A stretch of DNA of 64,000 nt from Kalaharituber pfeilii (GCA_015179045.1 WHUZ01000028.1:593270-657269); one strand, 5' to 3'. Positions 21,780 to 32,765 are shown, numbered from the stretch's first letter. The notes: generated from the letters alone by a model not told the origin. Made by a program: numbers and translations.

Positions 21780-22323
21780 GAAGGTTGGACGAGCATCTAC
21801 ACCGACGGTAGCAGGATGGAGGGAAGAGCGGGCGCAGGCGTATACACAAGCACGAGCAGGATGTCAACCTGTGTGGAAGCAAAGGCTACAGTCAACGACG
21901 CGGAACTACTGGCGATTGCGGAAGCCCTCGAATCAGAAGAAGCCGAAATCATGATCGTCTCGGACGTCAAGGTGACTATCAGCAAGATGAAGGGGATCGC
22001 ACAAGGGCACCCGACACCAGACGGGGCAACCCACACGCTCAGGAAGGCATGGGAGGCCAGGACGACACTGGGAGACAGGGACGTAGCCATAATGTGGGTA
22101 AAGGGACACAAAGGAATACCAGGCAACGTGGAGGCAGACAAGGCAGCCAAGATCGGTACATGCCTACAATACGAAGACGAGACAGTCACGGAACCCGGGA
22201 TACGACGAACAGCGAAAGCCAACCGAGCGGAGGAGAGGAAACGCCCAGGGCTGAGCTATCGACCACTACAGAGGCTGGGGCACTGCGTACGCATGCTGGC
22301 CGGATTTTTAGGCGGCAAGGGCT
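21780..22323 (+). mobile_element. LINE ORF2 RNase H fragment, 3' truncated
   Basis: The frame 21816-22325 carries a nearly complete RNase H domain: IYTDGSRMEGRAG (via 21790), NDAELLAIAEALESEEAEIMIVSD, IMWVKGHKGIPGNVEADKAAK. The expected D-E-D-H/D residues are visible apart from local damage. It then continues into the linker RPLQRLGHCVRMLAGFLGGKG and stops at about 22323 where the array spacer begins. The Cys/His motif, tail and poly(A) are lost. Confidence 0.75.
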
Positions 22324-22335
22324 AGAGACATCATG

Positions 22336-23384
22336 TGTTACGGCTAAGGTGGGGCTTACCCGATAAGGGGAACACTTACCCTGAACCCTCAGTAAGACCA
22401 ACGCTGATAGAGCGGACTGATCACCCGTTAGGCTTGGCAGAAGGTTATTTGTCTTGCGAATAGGGTAGTGCTAAGGAATAGTGAGCGGCACGAGCCGAGC
22501 CAGCTCGAGCTCAAACGAGCCAAGATCATGCTTGTGTTTTTCTTGACAGCTCGCTAAAATGCTTAGCCAGTGCAAGGTTTCATAAACTGTAAATACCTAA
22601 AATAGTAACAATTAGAGACTTGGAGCTCATGCTGACCTACCAACAACTTCGAAATGCACAATTTAGCTGATAGCAGTGAGAAAGATGAAAATTAAGCTTA
22701 GTTTAGTTTAGTTTGTCAATATTATGTATATAATCAATCCAGGCTCGAGCCGAGCTCACTTACTCACGAGCTGGCTCGAGCTCACCCTCCAGCTCGGCCC
22801 GAGCTAGCTCGTGCCGCTCACTACTAAGGAAGTGTGTGTCGTCGATTAATGGTATGATCTCCGGGTCACCCATGCACCCTGCATGCACTCGGCTTATTAA
22901 AGCTAACATGCGCACATGCACTAGTAGTACATATCATTATCTTGCGTCTGTACTATTATTGCATGTTTCTGTTACGTTGACCTGTTACCACATGTATTGG
23001 CATTGATAAGGAATGGCCACGTTGCCAGTCATTCATTTGTTGACTAGTCATGTATGACTGCGCTTAAGTCTATATAAGCGCTGGTGATAGCATAGTTAAA
23101 AGAATCAAGACACTAGCGGTGTTCTAAGTTCTCTATAACTCTGAACCTATCGTTCCCTCACTACGCCCGTGAACCGCTCCGCTCCGCTGCGCGCCCCACG
23201 CCGAGTAGCTGCCCTTCCGGCCCGCCGTATACATACCTCCGTAGCCATTTCGGCCCGCAGCCTACATACCTCCGTAGCCATTTCGGCCCGCCGTGTATAC
23301 ACCTTCCGGCCCGCCATATACACCCCTTAGCCGTAACACCTAGTCCCCGGGCCCAGCGAAGCCGAGCCCCTCACGCCCGTAACA
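22336..23384 (+). mobile_element. Solo LTR, TGTTACGGC...GCCCGTAACA, carrying a hAT-I MITE
   Basis: TG/CA ends with the perfect 5-bp duplication TCATG (22331-22335 and 23385-23389). The LTR itself is about 0.7 kb after removing the hAT-I MITE at 22479-22823. A TATA-like CTATATAAGCGC at about 23071 and downstream GAATCAAGACACTAGCGG point to plus-strand transcription. Unit 3 (37765-37780) has the empty site. The second copy, on the other strand, is at 62141-62868. There is no internal coding region. Confidence 0.85.
22479..22823. mobile_element. hAT family I MITE, nested in solo LTR
   Basis: 345 bp, TAGTGAGCGGCACGAGCCGA...GCTCGTGCCGCTCACTA, with the perfect 8-bp duplication CTAAGGAA (22471-22478 and 22824-22831). 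The LTR copy at 62141-62868 lacks it. Confidence 0.95.
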
Positions 23385-23736
23385 TCATGGGGGAGTTTAC
23401 AAGTACATTATGATACAAAGAACATCCATCCTATGTGTATATAGTACTTTATCTAAGGAAAACTACTATTTGTAAACCAACTCCATGCTACTATTAGATG
23501 AATTGACATTCATCACATCAGTATATGATTCAGGTCTATATCACATCGAAGGATAAGTTATACTGCCTAGCAGTTTGAACTATTTAGGAGGATTGGAGGA
23601 TAGATCATGTGATTAGGTAAATAGTATCAATTGGTGGAGATTACAGGCTAGGAATCTTCTTTTACATACCTAGTGCTCAAAAATTTAATAATTCCCTAAC
23701 CATCAATATTTGGGAGCCCTGCAATGGTAAACAGCT

Positions 23737-24051
23737 GTGGAGGGTTTTTAGTGCGCCGCGCGGTTTACCGACCCGGGTCGGGAAAAATTCGCAGGTTGCG
23801 AAGGTGTGGAGGAAACTGCGAAATTTGCCGTCGGGGAAGTTTGCGAAAGTGTGGGGAAGAGGGGAGGGGGGAGAGGGGGGGATATATAGTGGGGCCTCCT
23901 TGAGGCAGAAACCGGAAGGTCCGTCCGGAGGTTTCTGGAATCAGGTGGTAGAAGTAGATAGAAAGTTCTTTGTTTGTTAAGCCTGTCTCCGGGCTTCGAG
24001 GGCTTGCCCAGGGACCCTGCCATGGCTTGGCGCTGTAAGCGGGGTTATGTG

Positions 24052-24084
<33 letters not shown>
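23737..24084 (+). mobile_element. Family-2 retroelement (SINE-like), longest copy
   Basis: 348 bp with the 13-bp duplication ATGGTAAACAGCT (23724-23736 and 24085-24097), inserted into the tail of an older family-2 copy (23715-24128). The body begins GTGGAGGGTTTTTAGTGCG, is GC-rich, and contains a TATA-like GATATATAG and the block GGCAGAAACCGGAAGG. It ends CCCTGCCATGGCTTGGCGC, TGTAAGCGGGGTTATGTGA and poly(A). No coding capacity is seen. I could not identify a tRNA-like promoter with confidence. Unit 3 (38129) has the empty site. Confidence 0.8.
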
Positions 24085-24088
<4 letters not shown>

Positions 24089-24329
24089 TAAACAGCTACA
24101 AGCATGGTTACGTGATAAAAAAAAAATAATTGCGAGTATTAGAAATAATATACATTACATATGCAGAATGGCAACCTCTTTTAGGAAGTATGAAATTGTG
24201 CTGAGGTAGTCAACCACAGCCACTATTCCCAACCTTGGCTGAAGCTGCTAGTACATTAGAATTAGTATCAAAACTGAAGGAGCCATCTTATACAATATTC
24301 CGGTAGATGCTGTCCATCTCACATAGTGG

Positions 24330-24806
24330 CTCGGGCCTATCCTGAAGGGCTTAAAGTAGTGAGTTGTGAATCACTTTGTGTAGCCGCATCCTTGGAGGTA
24401 TGTCTAACTCATATGCGTGCCGCCCAACCACTCTGGTGACTTTTTTTTTTTTTTTTTTTTTTTTTTACATCACGTAGCCCCACTTGCAGCGCTAAGCCAT
24501 GGCAGGGTCCCTGGGCAAGCCCTCAAAGCCCGGAGACAGGCTTGACAAAGAGAGTTCTACATACACATCCCCGTTCTACCCCCCCTCCCCTCCTTCTAGA
24601 ACTTGATTCCAGAACCTTCCGGACGTTCTTCTGGTTTCTGCATCGGGAAGGCTCCTCTATTCCACTCCATGACCTTCTTCCCTCCTCTCCTTCCTCACTC
24701 TGGTGACTGTGTACGGACCTATAAACTTGCTGGATAGGGCCCGGTTGCCTGACCGTACTGTTAGATTCCGGCGATCGACCAGCACCTGATCTCCCACCTG
24801 AATTTG
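24330..24806 (-). pseudogene. Gypsy (Ty3-type) integrase C-terminal relic, interrupted
   Basis: On the minus strand, 24806-24697 reads FQVGDQVLVDRRNL...FIGPYTVTRV, the GPY/F-type end of Gypsy integrases. After the family-2 insertion 24442-24696, it continues at 24441-24330 with VGRHAYELDIPPRMRLHKV and a frame change near SLL-x-P. The unit-3 copy at 38327-38900 preserves this part better (to NIV and a stop). No LTR, protease or reverse transcriptase of this element is in the window. Confidence 0.75.
24442..24696 (-). mobile_element. Family-2 SINE-like insertion in the Gypsy relic
   Basis: 255 bp with poly(T) at the left. The 11-12 bp duplication ACTCTGGTGAC(T) lies at 24431-24441 and 24697-24708. 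It shares its 3' half with 23737-24084 (AGAAGAACGTCCGGAAGGTT, CTGTCTCCGGGC, CCCTGCCATGGC). The same insertion is in unit 3 (38537-38796), so it predates that duplication. Confidence 0.85.
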
Positions 24807-24807
24807 G

Positions 24808-25046
24808 GGCATGGAAGCGAAAGACAAAAGAAGGGGCGGAGTGCTTGACGCACCCGGGAAAGGGAGTCAATATCGCGGAAATACTGGAATGGGCAGGGCA
24901 GGACTGAATTCTTCAGGTTTCTTTTAATTCCTATTTCTTCTTTGTTTTTCTTTATCAGTTTGTAAGGAATTTTAGTCTATATAAGATCTCGCCATAGCCT
25001 ATTAGGCGGCACGCGAGTAATGAAATAAAAAAAAAAAAAAAAAAAT
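24808..25046 (+). mobile_element. 5'-truncated LINE ORF2 3' end
   Basis: It encodes the last ~33 residues of an ORF2 (ending GVNIAEILEWAGQD and stop), then a 3' untranslated region, the tail ATCTCGCCATAGCCTATTAG and poly(A). The duplication CCTGAAATTGG (24797-24807, with one change, and 25047-25057) brackets it. Unit 3 (38896-38910) is empty. Confidence 0.85.
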
Positions 25047-25057
25047 CCTGAAATTGG

Positions 25058-26020
25058 TGAGATTTCTCTACTGGAGTCCGTCACTATCATGACCTCTGCT
25101 TCGGTCGACCCAAGTGCTTCGGCGATCGCCAGTAGTTCTGCGTCATTGACGGTGGCTTTGGTTCCAAGGTAAATTGCTGTCTTGTTAGTTCGTGATGCCA
25201 CACCAGCTCCTGCCTTCCCATCCATCCTACTGCCATCTGTGTATATGCTGGCCCAGCCCTCGTCTTCTTCTTCTTCGATAAGGCATAGCCATTCCTCTTT
25301 CTCGGTTTCTGCTGCGAGAGTGGGTAGGATGGCCAGGGGTTTTGGGTTCCGAAATTGTAAGGATCCCCTCATGTACTGGTGGTCTTCGTCTGTGTCCCCT
25401 ATTTGTTCATGTTCGAATCGGAGAGCTGTCCCCTCTACCCTTGTCCGCTCCCCTCCGCGACGGTGTGAATGGATTCCAGGCTGGTCAGACCCTCCACTAT
25501 GTCTCTTCTGGTGCCCCACGCTGAGCTGGTGATCGATCTCGCTACTGTGTACTGCCATTTTTCCAGCTCTCTCAGTCTCCCGTCCGCCATGCTGTCATTG
25601 AGCCATGCCCAGCTCCCCCACATTGCGATTGGTCGAGCTATCGATGTATACAACTGGCGTCTTAAACTGGGTGGAAGATCGGTTAGCCTTGAAGCCACGT
25701 TCCATGCAGCTTTCCCTAGGTTCATTCTGTTCCGGTAATGTTCCTGGAATTTAAGCTCGCAAGTCCACTTGGAGGCCTACCAGTCGGTAATTCGGTCCTT
25801 TGACTCCAATAATGAGCGTCTCACTCTTGTTGTCGTCCAGCATATATCCTCGTTGTACTGTCTCTTCGCAAAGTCTTTTCCTGTGCTCCTTAATCTCTCT
25901 TCTCAGGGCTGGCAGCGACTTGCTAGAGATTACGCAATGTATGTCATCCACATATGTTCGTGTGAAATTCCTTCTACTGACGTCCTTTACTCCGGTCGAA
26001 ATAATCATCATAGCTAGGCA
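25058..26020 (-). pseudogene. LINE ORF2 relic: reverse transcriptase palm to first half of RNase H
   Basis: The minus-strand frame 26011-25751 contains the reverse transcriptase active-site motif YVDD (residues 20-23 of that frame), with flanking RRNFTRT and SLPALRREIKEH. After a frame change, 25725-25435 reads MNLGKAAWNVASRLTDLP...ARPIAMWGSWAW. The frame 25558-25050 then gives the RNase H start (IYTDGSRMDGKAGAG, DAELLAIAEAL, MIVTDSS). It stops there and joins the Gypsy relic; RNase H lacks its second half. The unit-3 version is 38903-40290. Confidence 0.8.
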
Positions 26021-26029
26021 TCAGTACTG

Positions 26030-26981
26030 GATAGTAACGTAATGCATGACCTCTGTCCTCCTGTCCCCCCTTCCCCTGCCCTCCCAAAATGGAACCAATG
26101 CTGGAGTATTGTCAGCCGTTGAGGGCAGCTACAGAACGGGCGCCTTCATGTTCTTGAAAAGCTGGATGCGTGAGCCGAAGGAGTCCGGTTCTGGTGGGCG
26201 GGTGGTTCGAGAGGGCAATTTGGGATGGGTTGTCACTGCATCGTTAGCTGCCCGGATATCGGGGAAATGGAGTGAAGCGTGATGCCAAGCAGTGATGCGT
26301 CAGCAGCTACCATATGACTCTATTTCCAATTTGCAGCTGGGCTCTTGATTCTTGAACCCTTATGAGCCCCAACACGATATATCCCCACAGAAAGGGCATC
26401 TCCACAAATACAGGTATCCACTCACCGACGGTGTTCATCAAATTCCTGAGGCATTCCATTCATTTCGGAGCAAGAAACCGGTAGAGTGCTTCACCTAACC
26501 GATCAAATCTAACCTACGTACAGAGCTGCTGTGAATGCAAATGACTCTCAAGTGGGCTCAAATCAAGGCCAGAGCATGAGAGAACATAGTATATTATCTT
26601 CCACACCTTCTTTCCCCATTTTGTAGCACATGAGGGGTAACATATCCTGGCATATACCTAATTGGATACTAGTATATACTTTTGAGTCACCATGTGTGAA
26701 TGAGATTACGTGAGGGTTTTGCATCTCAATGATTACTCTGTTGTTTATGCTAAACAGTTATACCAAGTTTTGCAACTATCGGACTTATATGTAGAGAGCT
26801 GCTGTAATGTCCACAATACATTGTCGCTTACGGAGGTTCATGACAGTATTGAGCTATTTTTTCATGCAAAACATGCACAGAGACTCTGTAAAGCTATATA
26901 ATAGAAATATATACATAGGGAAATGTTTTCCGAATGGATCTCATCGCTGACAAATGGTTGGGGCAGTTAAGCACTACAGGG
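26030..26981. other. Non-coding part of the array spacer
   Basis: Shared with 40500-41530 in unit 3. It contains short frames only, none conserved as protein between the two units. I see nothing that I can call a gene. Confidence 0.4.
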
Positions 26982-27046
26982 GTTTTTTTTTTTTTTTTTT
27001 TTTTTTTGTCACGTGACCCCACGTGCAGCTGTTCGCCATGGCAGGG
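26982..27046 (-). mobile_element. Family-2 tail-only insertion
   Basis: 65 bp: poly(T) and GTCACGTGACCCCACGTGCA to GCCATGGCAGGG. The 13-bp duplication AAGCACTACAGGG is perfect (26969-26981 and 27047-27059). Confidence 0.9.
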
Positions 27047-27059
27047 AAGCACTACAGGG

Positions 27060-28030
27060 TATACATTTATGTAAAAGCCTAACTTTCTCACATAGTACAC
27101 AGCAGTGTATGCCAATATAAGTCAATCGAGGTCTAGGAACATATCCTAGCCCTGTGATAAGATTTTCGGTAACCTTATGCAGGATACGCATGACTCTATC
27201 ATTAGATCTTATATGGCCACAATAACCGCACCAGTAAATGAGTATGCAGTCTGTATTGTGAGTGGCGAATAATATACATATTACCCTTATAAGACTGATA
27301 CTAAAGAGATGTATGGCACTGGAAACAGGTTTACCAACTCCGTCTCAGTTTGTCCCTGATACAATATAGTTCTCTATGGTGCACCTTCATCACTGTAGAA
27401 ATCAATGCGCCTTATCGAGCGGTCGCAGTGCCTGTGATAGTACTACCAAGCTTTTCAAATATATGCAACTGTTTTTTCGTGGCCAAGGTGGCGAAGACGG
27501 CGATCAGGAGGATTCAAGCGATCTTTTTTGCGCCCAGGCAGGTGTTTTTTTTTTATGAAATATCAAGTAACCCCACTTGCAGCTATTTGCCATGGCAGGA
27601 GTTAAGCTGATGCAAATCACAAGCTGATGCTGTCTTCGTGTTCAGCTGTTGTTGCTACATATGTCGTCATCTTCAGCTCTCATCATATTGCAGCAACAAC
27701 ACAGCCTCAAGTCTTGGCTCAGCTACTTTGCAAACTCATGCTCATGACAACGTCATAAGCATCAATATGTCTGATGACTACATCATATATTTTAATGACT
27801 CTCTTGTATGTAAATCATCGTTTTTTCTCTGTCATGTTCAGTATTAATTAATTCATCAACCTTCACTGCTCTACTACTATCTGGTTTGATAACACGGGCA
27901 GAGCATATGCTCTAGAAATGCATGGTTTGTGACCGGATTGGAAACACATTTTTATCAGAACTATTTACAATCGCACTGGGGGTACCCACTTCCATTTTCG
28001 GAAACAAGAATTTCCGACAAGAAGTGCGGG
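27060..28030. other. Non-coding stretch with one old family-2 tail
   Basis: The only feature seen is a minus-strand family-2 tail at about 27543-27599 (poly(T), AAGTAACCCCACTTGCAGC, GCCATGGCAGG). Bases 27047-27597 are missing from unit 3, where the two flanking tails have fused (41530-41597). Bases 27600-28030 are shared with 41598-42018 and have no supported gene. Confidence 0.5.
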
Positions 28031-28263
28031 ACTACTTTGCGCTGAGATCACGATCAGGGCCTACGCATGAATGCCCTGTGCCGTCCCCGTTGGTAGCCCC
28101 TGTCTCCACCTCAGGCACATTCCGCTGCACCCCAAAATCCCATGCAGGACATCCAGAGCTACGTCGACTATGTGTCTCTTCTTCTATATCCCATATAGTA
28201 CTGAGATAAAACCGTTTTGAATTCAACTCGGGCCTCCTCTCTTATTGCCCAATAGAATTCTAT

Positions 28264-28510
28264 CGGTCGTGGTGTATTTGGAGGAGGAGACCGAAATAGA
28301 CAGAGTCAGGTTAGGCGGGAAGCTTTTGAGGACCACTCAATACGAACCGGACAGGCGGAGGAAGTAGGCTGTATTGACCACCTGCACCATGTACGAGAGT
28401 CGCGGGCAATACATGTAGTTAGGGATGCTTATTTTGTTCTTTCTTTAATAAATACCTCGCCATAGCCCATAGGGCGGTATGCGAGTAATGATATAAAAAA
28501 AAAAAAACGA
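28264..28510 (+). mobile_element. ORF1-only (half-LINE) 3' end
   Basis: It encodes the last ~33 residues of ORF1 (VVYLEEETEIDRVRLGGK... ending with a basic tail and stop TAG at about 28366). A short 3' region with CATGTACGAG, the tail CCTCGCCATAGCCCATAGGG and poly(A) follow. The 13-bp duplication AATAGAATTCTAT lies at 28251-28263 and 28511-28523. Unit 1 (about 14800) has the empty site. Confidence 0.9.
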
Positions 28511-29294
28511 AATAGAATTCTATACTTTGTAGCTATGACCTCCACAAGTGGCTGATGATCAGCACTTTTAATAAAACTGTACAAATCTCTGTCAACTTAA
28601 GTAAGTCGTCCCATCAAACTAATCAAAATAAAGATTGCTTGACTTCTATGATATTCTCCTGAATGAAGAATAAATCTATCTAAAAACTACCTCCTCACCT
28701 TCACCCCTTTACAACTCCGCAACTTGACAATGCAAAGGTAAGGGTCACTTTTATTCCAGTGAGCATGTGTGCAAGCGGCTGAAAATGTATGTTCAAACTC
28801 ATCAGAAAAAGTCCTCGCGGTCGGGAGGGTACAATTTACTATTCCGTGACAGCACTAATCCCGGTCGCGAGTGTCGCGTCAGCTCCCACCGCACGCTCTG
28901 CCCCCATTGCGAGCGTAGCGAGCGGGCATTCTCTAGTGTCTTCGTACTCAAGCACTTTGCTTGTGAACAGATGCGCATTACGCTCTCCAGAGCCTATTAT
29001 GCGCAAGGGATACGAGTGGAGGTACTGTTCCATGTATTTCCATACTGCCCCCGGAGGCATTACAACGCCAGTTGATCTATAGAAAGTGGAAGGGGTCACA
29101 GAAGTGATAAATATTGTTTCTATCAAATAGATTTGGTGATCCGCTTCCCCGTCGCATACCGTACAAGTAAAGTTAATTAGAGAATAAAAAAAGAAGAGCC
29201 AAAATTGATTGTTTTTTTTCTCTATCGGAAAAGTATGCAGGTTTAAGTCGCTCTCCATCAACCCCTCTGTTCTGTGGCTACATAAGAGCAAAGT

Positions 29295-29331
29295 CTCGCC
29301 GTAGCCTGATAGGCGGTATGCGAGTAATGAA

Positions 29332-29367
<36 letters not shown>
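29295..29367 (+). mobile_element. Family-1 tail-only insertion
   Basis: 73 bp: CTCGCCGTAGCCTGATAGG, the hairpin 3' side and a long A-run. The 13-bp duplication ATAAGAGCAAAGT lies at 29282-29294 and 29368-29380. Unit 4 (about 43165) has the empty site. Confidence 0.9.
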
Positions 29368-29370
<3 letters not shown>

Positions 29371-30324
29371 AGAGCAAAGTGGGCCTCTGATAAGATACTT
29401 ATGCATAATGCTATTTTAGTCTTCCTGTACCCTCTCATCGGCGCTATCCAACTACCTCGACCATTGGCATTGTCGATGTACTCGCAGCCAACCTTAAAAA
29501 AATCTCGGTAAAATTACGGCAAAATAGCAGACGAATGGACATTGGAGAATCTGCATCTTCTTTCTGAATTTGAAATTGAGCAATTTTTATTGAGTTGTGT
29601 TTTTGCAAGTTGGATGCACTCAGCTGCATGTCTCGTGACTCCAATGGATACTTTGGTAAAAGCGGACACGCGCGTTCCGTTACGCTGCATAGTGAGGAAG
29701 ACTTTCTGCTAGGCAATGTATGTCTCAAACATCGAGAGATTCCTGCAAGTACCAAGGTGCTCGCTACTGCCTTCCTCCCCTTTGATCAATTACTTGTTGA
29801 TTTGTGCAACTCTAGCGATATCACGACCCACAATAAATTCACTCTCTGCGCGCTTGCAGCGGAGCGTTTTTTCAGACCAGTCGTTAGTGATGCAGGTGGG
29901 GGCCAAGTTATTGGCCGTGCCAGCGGTCTGTGAGCAGGGAAGCCTAAGGTCTGTACCTGACTTTGGGAGCAAAATTGTATGGAAAATATCCGTCAGTAGC
30001 AATATCCCTGATCCGGTAGCTAGGTCGAATATACACTGCAGAGCCTAGTTTTTTTTTGAATCTCTAACTGCACTCTGCTAGCTAACTAGAGTACTCTACG
30101 TTTTGTAGGGCAGCGAACTCATCATGCACAGGTTTAGGATTGATTCAGCTGAGAGTGACTTTGATAAGAGTACACGTGTTTACCGTAGTCTGGTGGCACA
30201 ATTTATGGTTGGTTGGAGCCTGATCCTATTTGTAGGGTTCCTGGTGACGCACATTTTCTTGGCACCACTCGTGCGTACTCAAAGGACTGATATACTGTAT
30301 TTCGGATTCCCTAACTCATGGTTC

Positions 30325-30384
30325 GTCCTGCCATGGCGAAGAGCCGCATGCGGGGTCATGTGACAAAAAAAAAAAAAAAAAAAA
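30325..30384 (+). mobile_element. Family-2 tail-only insertion
   Basis: 60 bp: GTCCTGCCATGGCGAAGAGC to poly(A). The 11-bp duplication ACTCATGGTTC lies at 30314-30324 and 30385-30395. Unit 4 (45278-45290) is empty. Confidence 0.9.
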
Positions 30385-31430
30385 ACTCATGGTTCAATTT
30401 CAGAATTTGCGCCTCCAATTTGTAGAGGCGAATTTGTATTATCCACGTTTGTAGTCAATTATGGGTCGCTATTGAAAAACTCGCCTTACACTCGATTGTA
30501 CTCTACTTGCATTAGAGTAGTATAAAAGGCGAAAAATTAAATACTAACCTGCTAGTTTCGAGACTACTAACCTGCTAAGTAATTCGGAATTTTAAATTGG
30601 TTAACGCTGCCAACATCCTCTAATACTAACGCATGTCGTGTCTCACGTGGATACACGAACATGTCTCATCAGTCAAGGGCTCGTCAACGGACTAGTCCAG
30701 GGGTACATCTAAATACTCTAATTTTCCCTTGTTTTCGTGAGACACGCAGCCGAGCTAGGAGTCCATGCAATGCACTCTACTTTCAATCTGGGATTTGCAA
30801 TTGGGCTCTCCAAGCCTAGCTGTTGTAGAGTACCGGCACAGCTTATTTACAACCCTGTAATAATTCAGTACAGATTGTTCGATTAGCCAATTGACTTTGT
30901 ATGAGGTGGCTCCCGTTCCACTGATTTGCATCGACTACGATAGAGTAATACGGATGTGTCATAAAAGTAGTCGGGGTGGGGTAGCCGGATTCGGTTCCTG
31001 ATGAGGTCTGTTTAGACAATACTACCCGATCATACGTAGATTTCTCTATTATGGAAGGCATTGTACTACTGGAGTCAGCTAAGATTATATATACCCCTCA
31101 GGTTCCCTCGGCATTAGAACAACAGGATTACATCATATCCACTGTCACTCGCAGTGTTTTTCTTTTCACTACACTCCCTCTCCTCGTCGCTACTCGCCGC
31201 AACTTGCCGCTTCGCTCTGCTACGCTTGACCTTGTTCAACGAAGGAGAGATAAATACCGTTGGGGCTTTGCTTCGCCTGCTTCATTACCAGACTCACGTC
31301 GGACAGCCAACAGGCAATTGATCAATTCGCGACCAGTATGCTAAGTTCACTGAGTATGTTACCAATCACCTGAATAATCTATAATAGACTGTGGCTCCGA
31401 ATGCTAACAGAATTGTTGCTTTGATTAGGA

Positions 31431-31905
31431 ATGATTCGAACTGTGGCAGCAATTGGAGTGTTGTCACTTGCTGGCCAGGTCTTGTCACTGCCATTGGGTC
31501 CGTCATGGGATCTGAAATTATACGCGGACGTGGGCTATCGAGGTGGGGTATATACAAAATCATCGTCAGGTGGTGAGTTCCGTAGGTGGAAAAGCAGTGT
31601 TTTTCGGTGTTTAATGACGCTTTGTTATAGTTCCACTACTTTCATGTTGTGAAAATTTGCCGCCGAACTTTACGGATCTAGCCAGTAGTATGAAATGGGT
31701 CACTACCGGACTCCTCACTACCGGACTGCTACAGTGTACCCTGACTCTGTATCCGACGTACGATTGCAAGAAAACTGAATTTGACCTGAGGTTCACTGAT
31801 AGCGTAAACATACCTAGTTTTTTTGCATTTCCGTATGGTGCCTCGGACACTTTCAATGACAAGGCCAGGTCATTTTCTGTGTCATGTCTTAATGTGAATA
31901 TTTAA
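31431..31905 (+). CDS. Secreted beta/gamma-crystallin-like protein, copy 3
   Basis: Exon 1 is 31431-31572, the intron 31573-31630 (GTGAGTTCC...TTATAG) and exon 2 31631-31905; the product is 138 residues and intact. It has the signal peptide MIRTVAAIGVLSLAGQVLS, first Greek key SWDLKLYADVGYRGG with DLASSMKW, and second key TLTLYPTYDC with FNDKARSFSVSC. There are five cysteines, one more than copy 2 (SCC instead of SSC). It is most similar to copy 2; most differences lie in exon 1 and the charged positions. The 5' leader again contains GCTAAC and a TTAG acceptor just before the start, suggesting a leader intron. Function is not known. Confidence 0.75.
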
Positions 31906-32023
31906 CTTAAATTTGGATTAAGCTATAAAGCTTACCTTATTTTCCATTTTTCATTTCGTGTATTGTTTTTTTGCCTACATCCTTCCCTATAGCGTATGAC
32001 ATGATGAGAGATGGGGACGTGAT

Positions 32024-32296
32024 ATGGAGCTTGGTTGCTGCTGTGAGTCCGGATTTGGTAGTTTGAGAGGATTTGTTTATTTTCTGTGGTTCGTTACTTT
32101 CTTTCGGAGGGAACAGATTTCTCGGTGGGCTACATGGTGGTTTATATCTATAATGTGTCGGAGAGGAGCACTCCTGCCAGAAATGGAATTATCGAATTGG
32201 GTATTGCTTACAGATGCCCCGGGTTCAGGATATATGTTTTTCTCGGCCGGCGGAAGCCAAGAGGAGGATGTTTCCCTTTTAGTCTTTATTTCTTAA
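32024..32296 (+). other. Conserved 90-codon frame downstream of copy 3, coding status unclear
   Basis: The frame MELGCCCESGFG...VSLLVFIS is open in unit 3 and at 47145-47417 in unit 4. Unit 2 carries a frameshift and a deletion here and unit 1 carries an LTR insertion. The C-terminal part is tidy (ELSNWVLLTDAPGSGYMFF), but there is no family match that I recognise. It may be the 3' untranslated region or a decayed second gene of the unit. Confidence 0.25.
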
Positions 32297-32305
32297 TCTT
32301 CCTTT

Positions 32306-32765
32306 CAGTGTTCCCAACGGACCGGCGATATTTTTTTTTTTTTTTTTAATTTCATTACTCGCGTGCCGCCCTACAGGCTATGGCGAGGGTTTATTTCAAA
32401 GAAAAACTGCTAACTAAACGACTAAATACATGTAAGGCCCACTGTTCTCCCTGGTGTTGTGGGTGGGCCGATGCGAGGAACGTCCTATTTCCGTTCTCTG
32501 TCCCACTCGTATCGGCACGATTTCAACCATCTCCCTCCGAGTCTCACCCTGTCTGTTTACCTTGTCGTCTTCCAACGGACCGGCCATAGAAATCTAGGCC
32601 TGCGCCGGCCATTCAGGCCAGCTGACAGCCTGAGGCTATTCACGCTGCAACAGTGAGTTAAATTATATAGATCTAACTTCAGAACATGGTCAAACTACTA
32701 GTAGTATATAGAGGTACCTAGTGGTACTTGTAATAAATAGTGTTCCCGAGTGGGCCAGCCCATTC
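32306..32765. mobile_element. hAT family II internally deleted copy, interrupted by half-LINE
   Basis: CAGTGTTCCCAACGGACCGG starts at 32306. The half-LINE 32326-32571 is inserted after 20 bp, and the rest (CCATAGAAATCTAGGCC...GTGGTACTTGTAAT) follows from 32584. No transposase remains. Confidence 0.5.
32326..32571 (-). mobile_element. ORF1-only (half-LINE) 3' end
   Basis: Poly(T) and tail at the left, then on the minus strand the end of ORF1 (VRLGGRWLKSC-x-YEWDRERK, stop at about 32490). The 12-bp duplication CCAACGGACCGG lies at 32314-32325 and 32572-32583. Unit 2 (20275-20290) has the empty site. Confidence 0.9.

Larger units (their letters stand above)
23385..28030 (+). repeat. Array spacer block, version in unit 2
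   Basis: Paralogous to about 37775-42018 in unit 3; both end at the same point, GAAGTGCGGGACTA[CT]TTTG. Its contents in order are: family-2 elements, the Gypsy relic (minus), the LINE reverse transcriptase/RNase H relic (minus), a non-coding part (26030-26981) and further tail insertions. The start is partly present in unit 1 (to 14192), where the rest is missing. Confidence 0.8.
28511..31430 (+). other. Array unit 3, part upstream of the gene
   Basis: Bases 28511-28930 match 14810-15040 and 16140-16312; from about 29080 the match is to units 1, 2 and 4. No gene is supported. Within it are tail-only insertions (29295, 30325) and, at 29884-30020, a block beginning GTCGTTAGTGATGCAGGTGG that resembles the Tc1-like end at 4375. 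Confidence 0.6.

Noticed and set aside
22336..23384. DNA transposon with 7-bp duplication (CATCATG) instead of an LTR
   Set aside because: Recounting the left flank gives a perfect 5-bp TCATG duplication with TG/CA ends, and the second copy at 62141 also has a 5-bp duplication.
23737..23820. tRNA-derived head of the family-2 element
   Set aside because: No convincing A and B box pair or cloverleaf could be drawn by eye.
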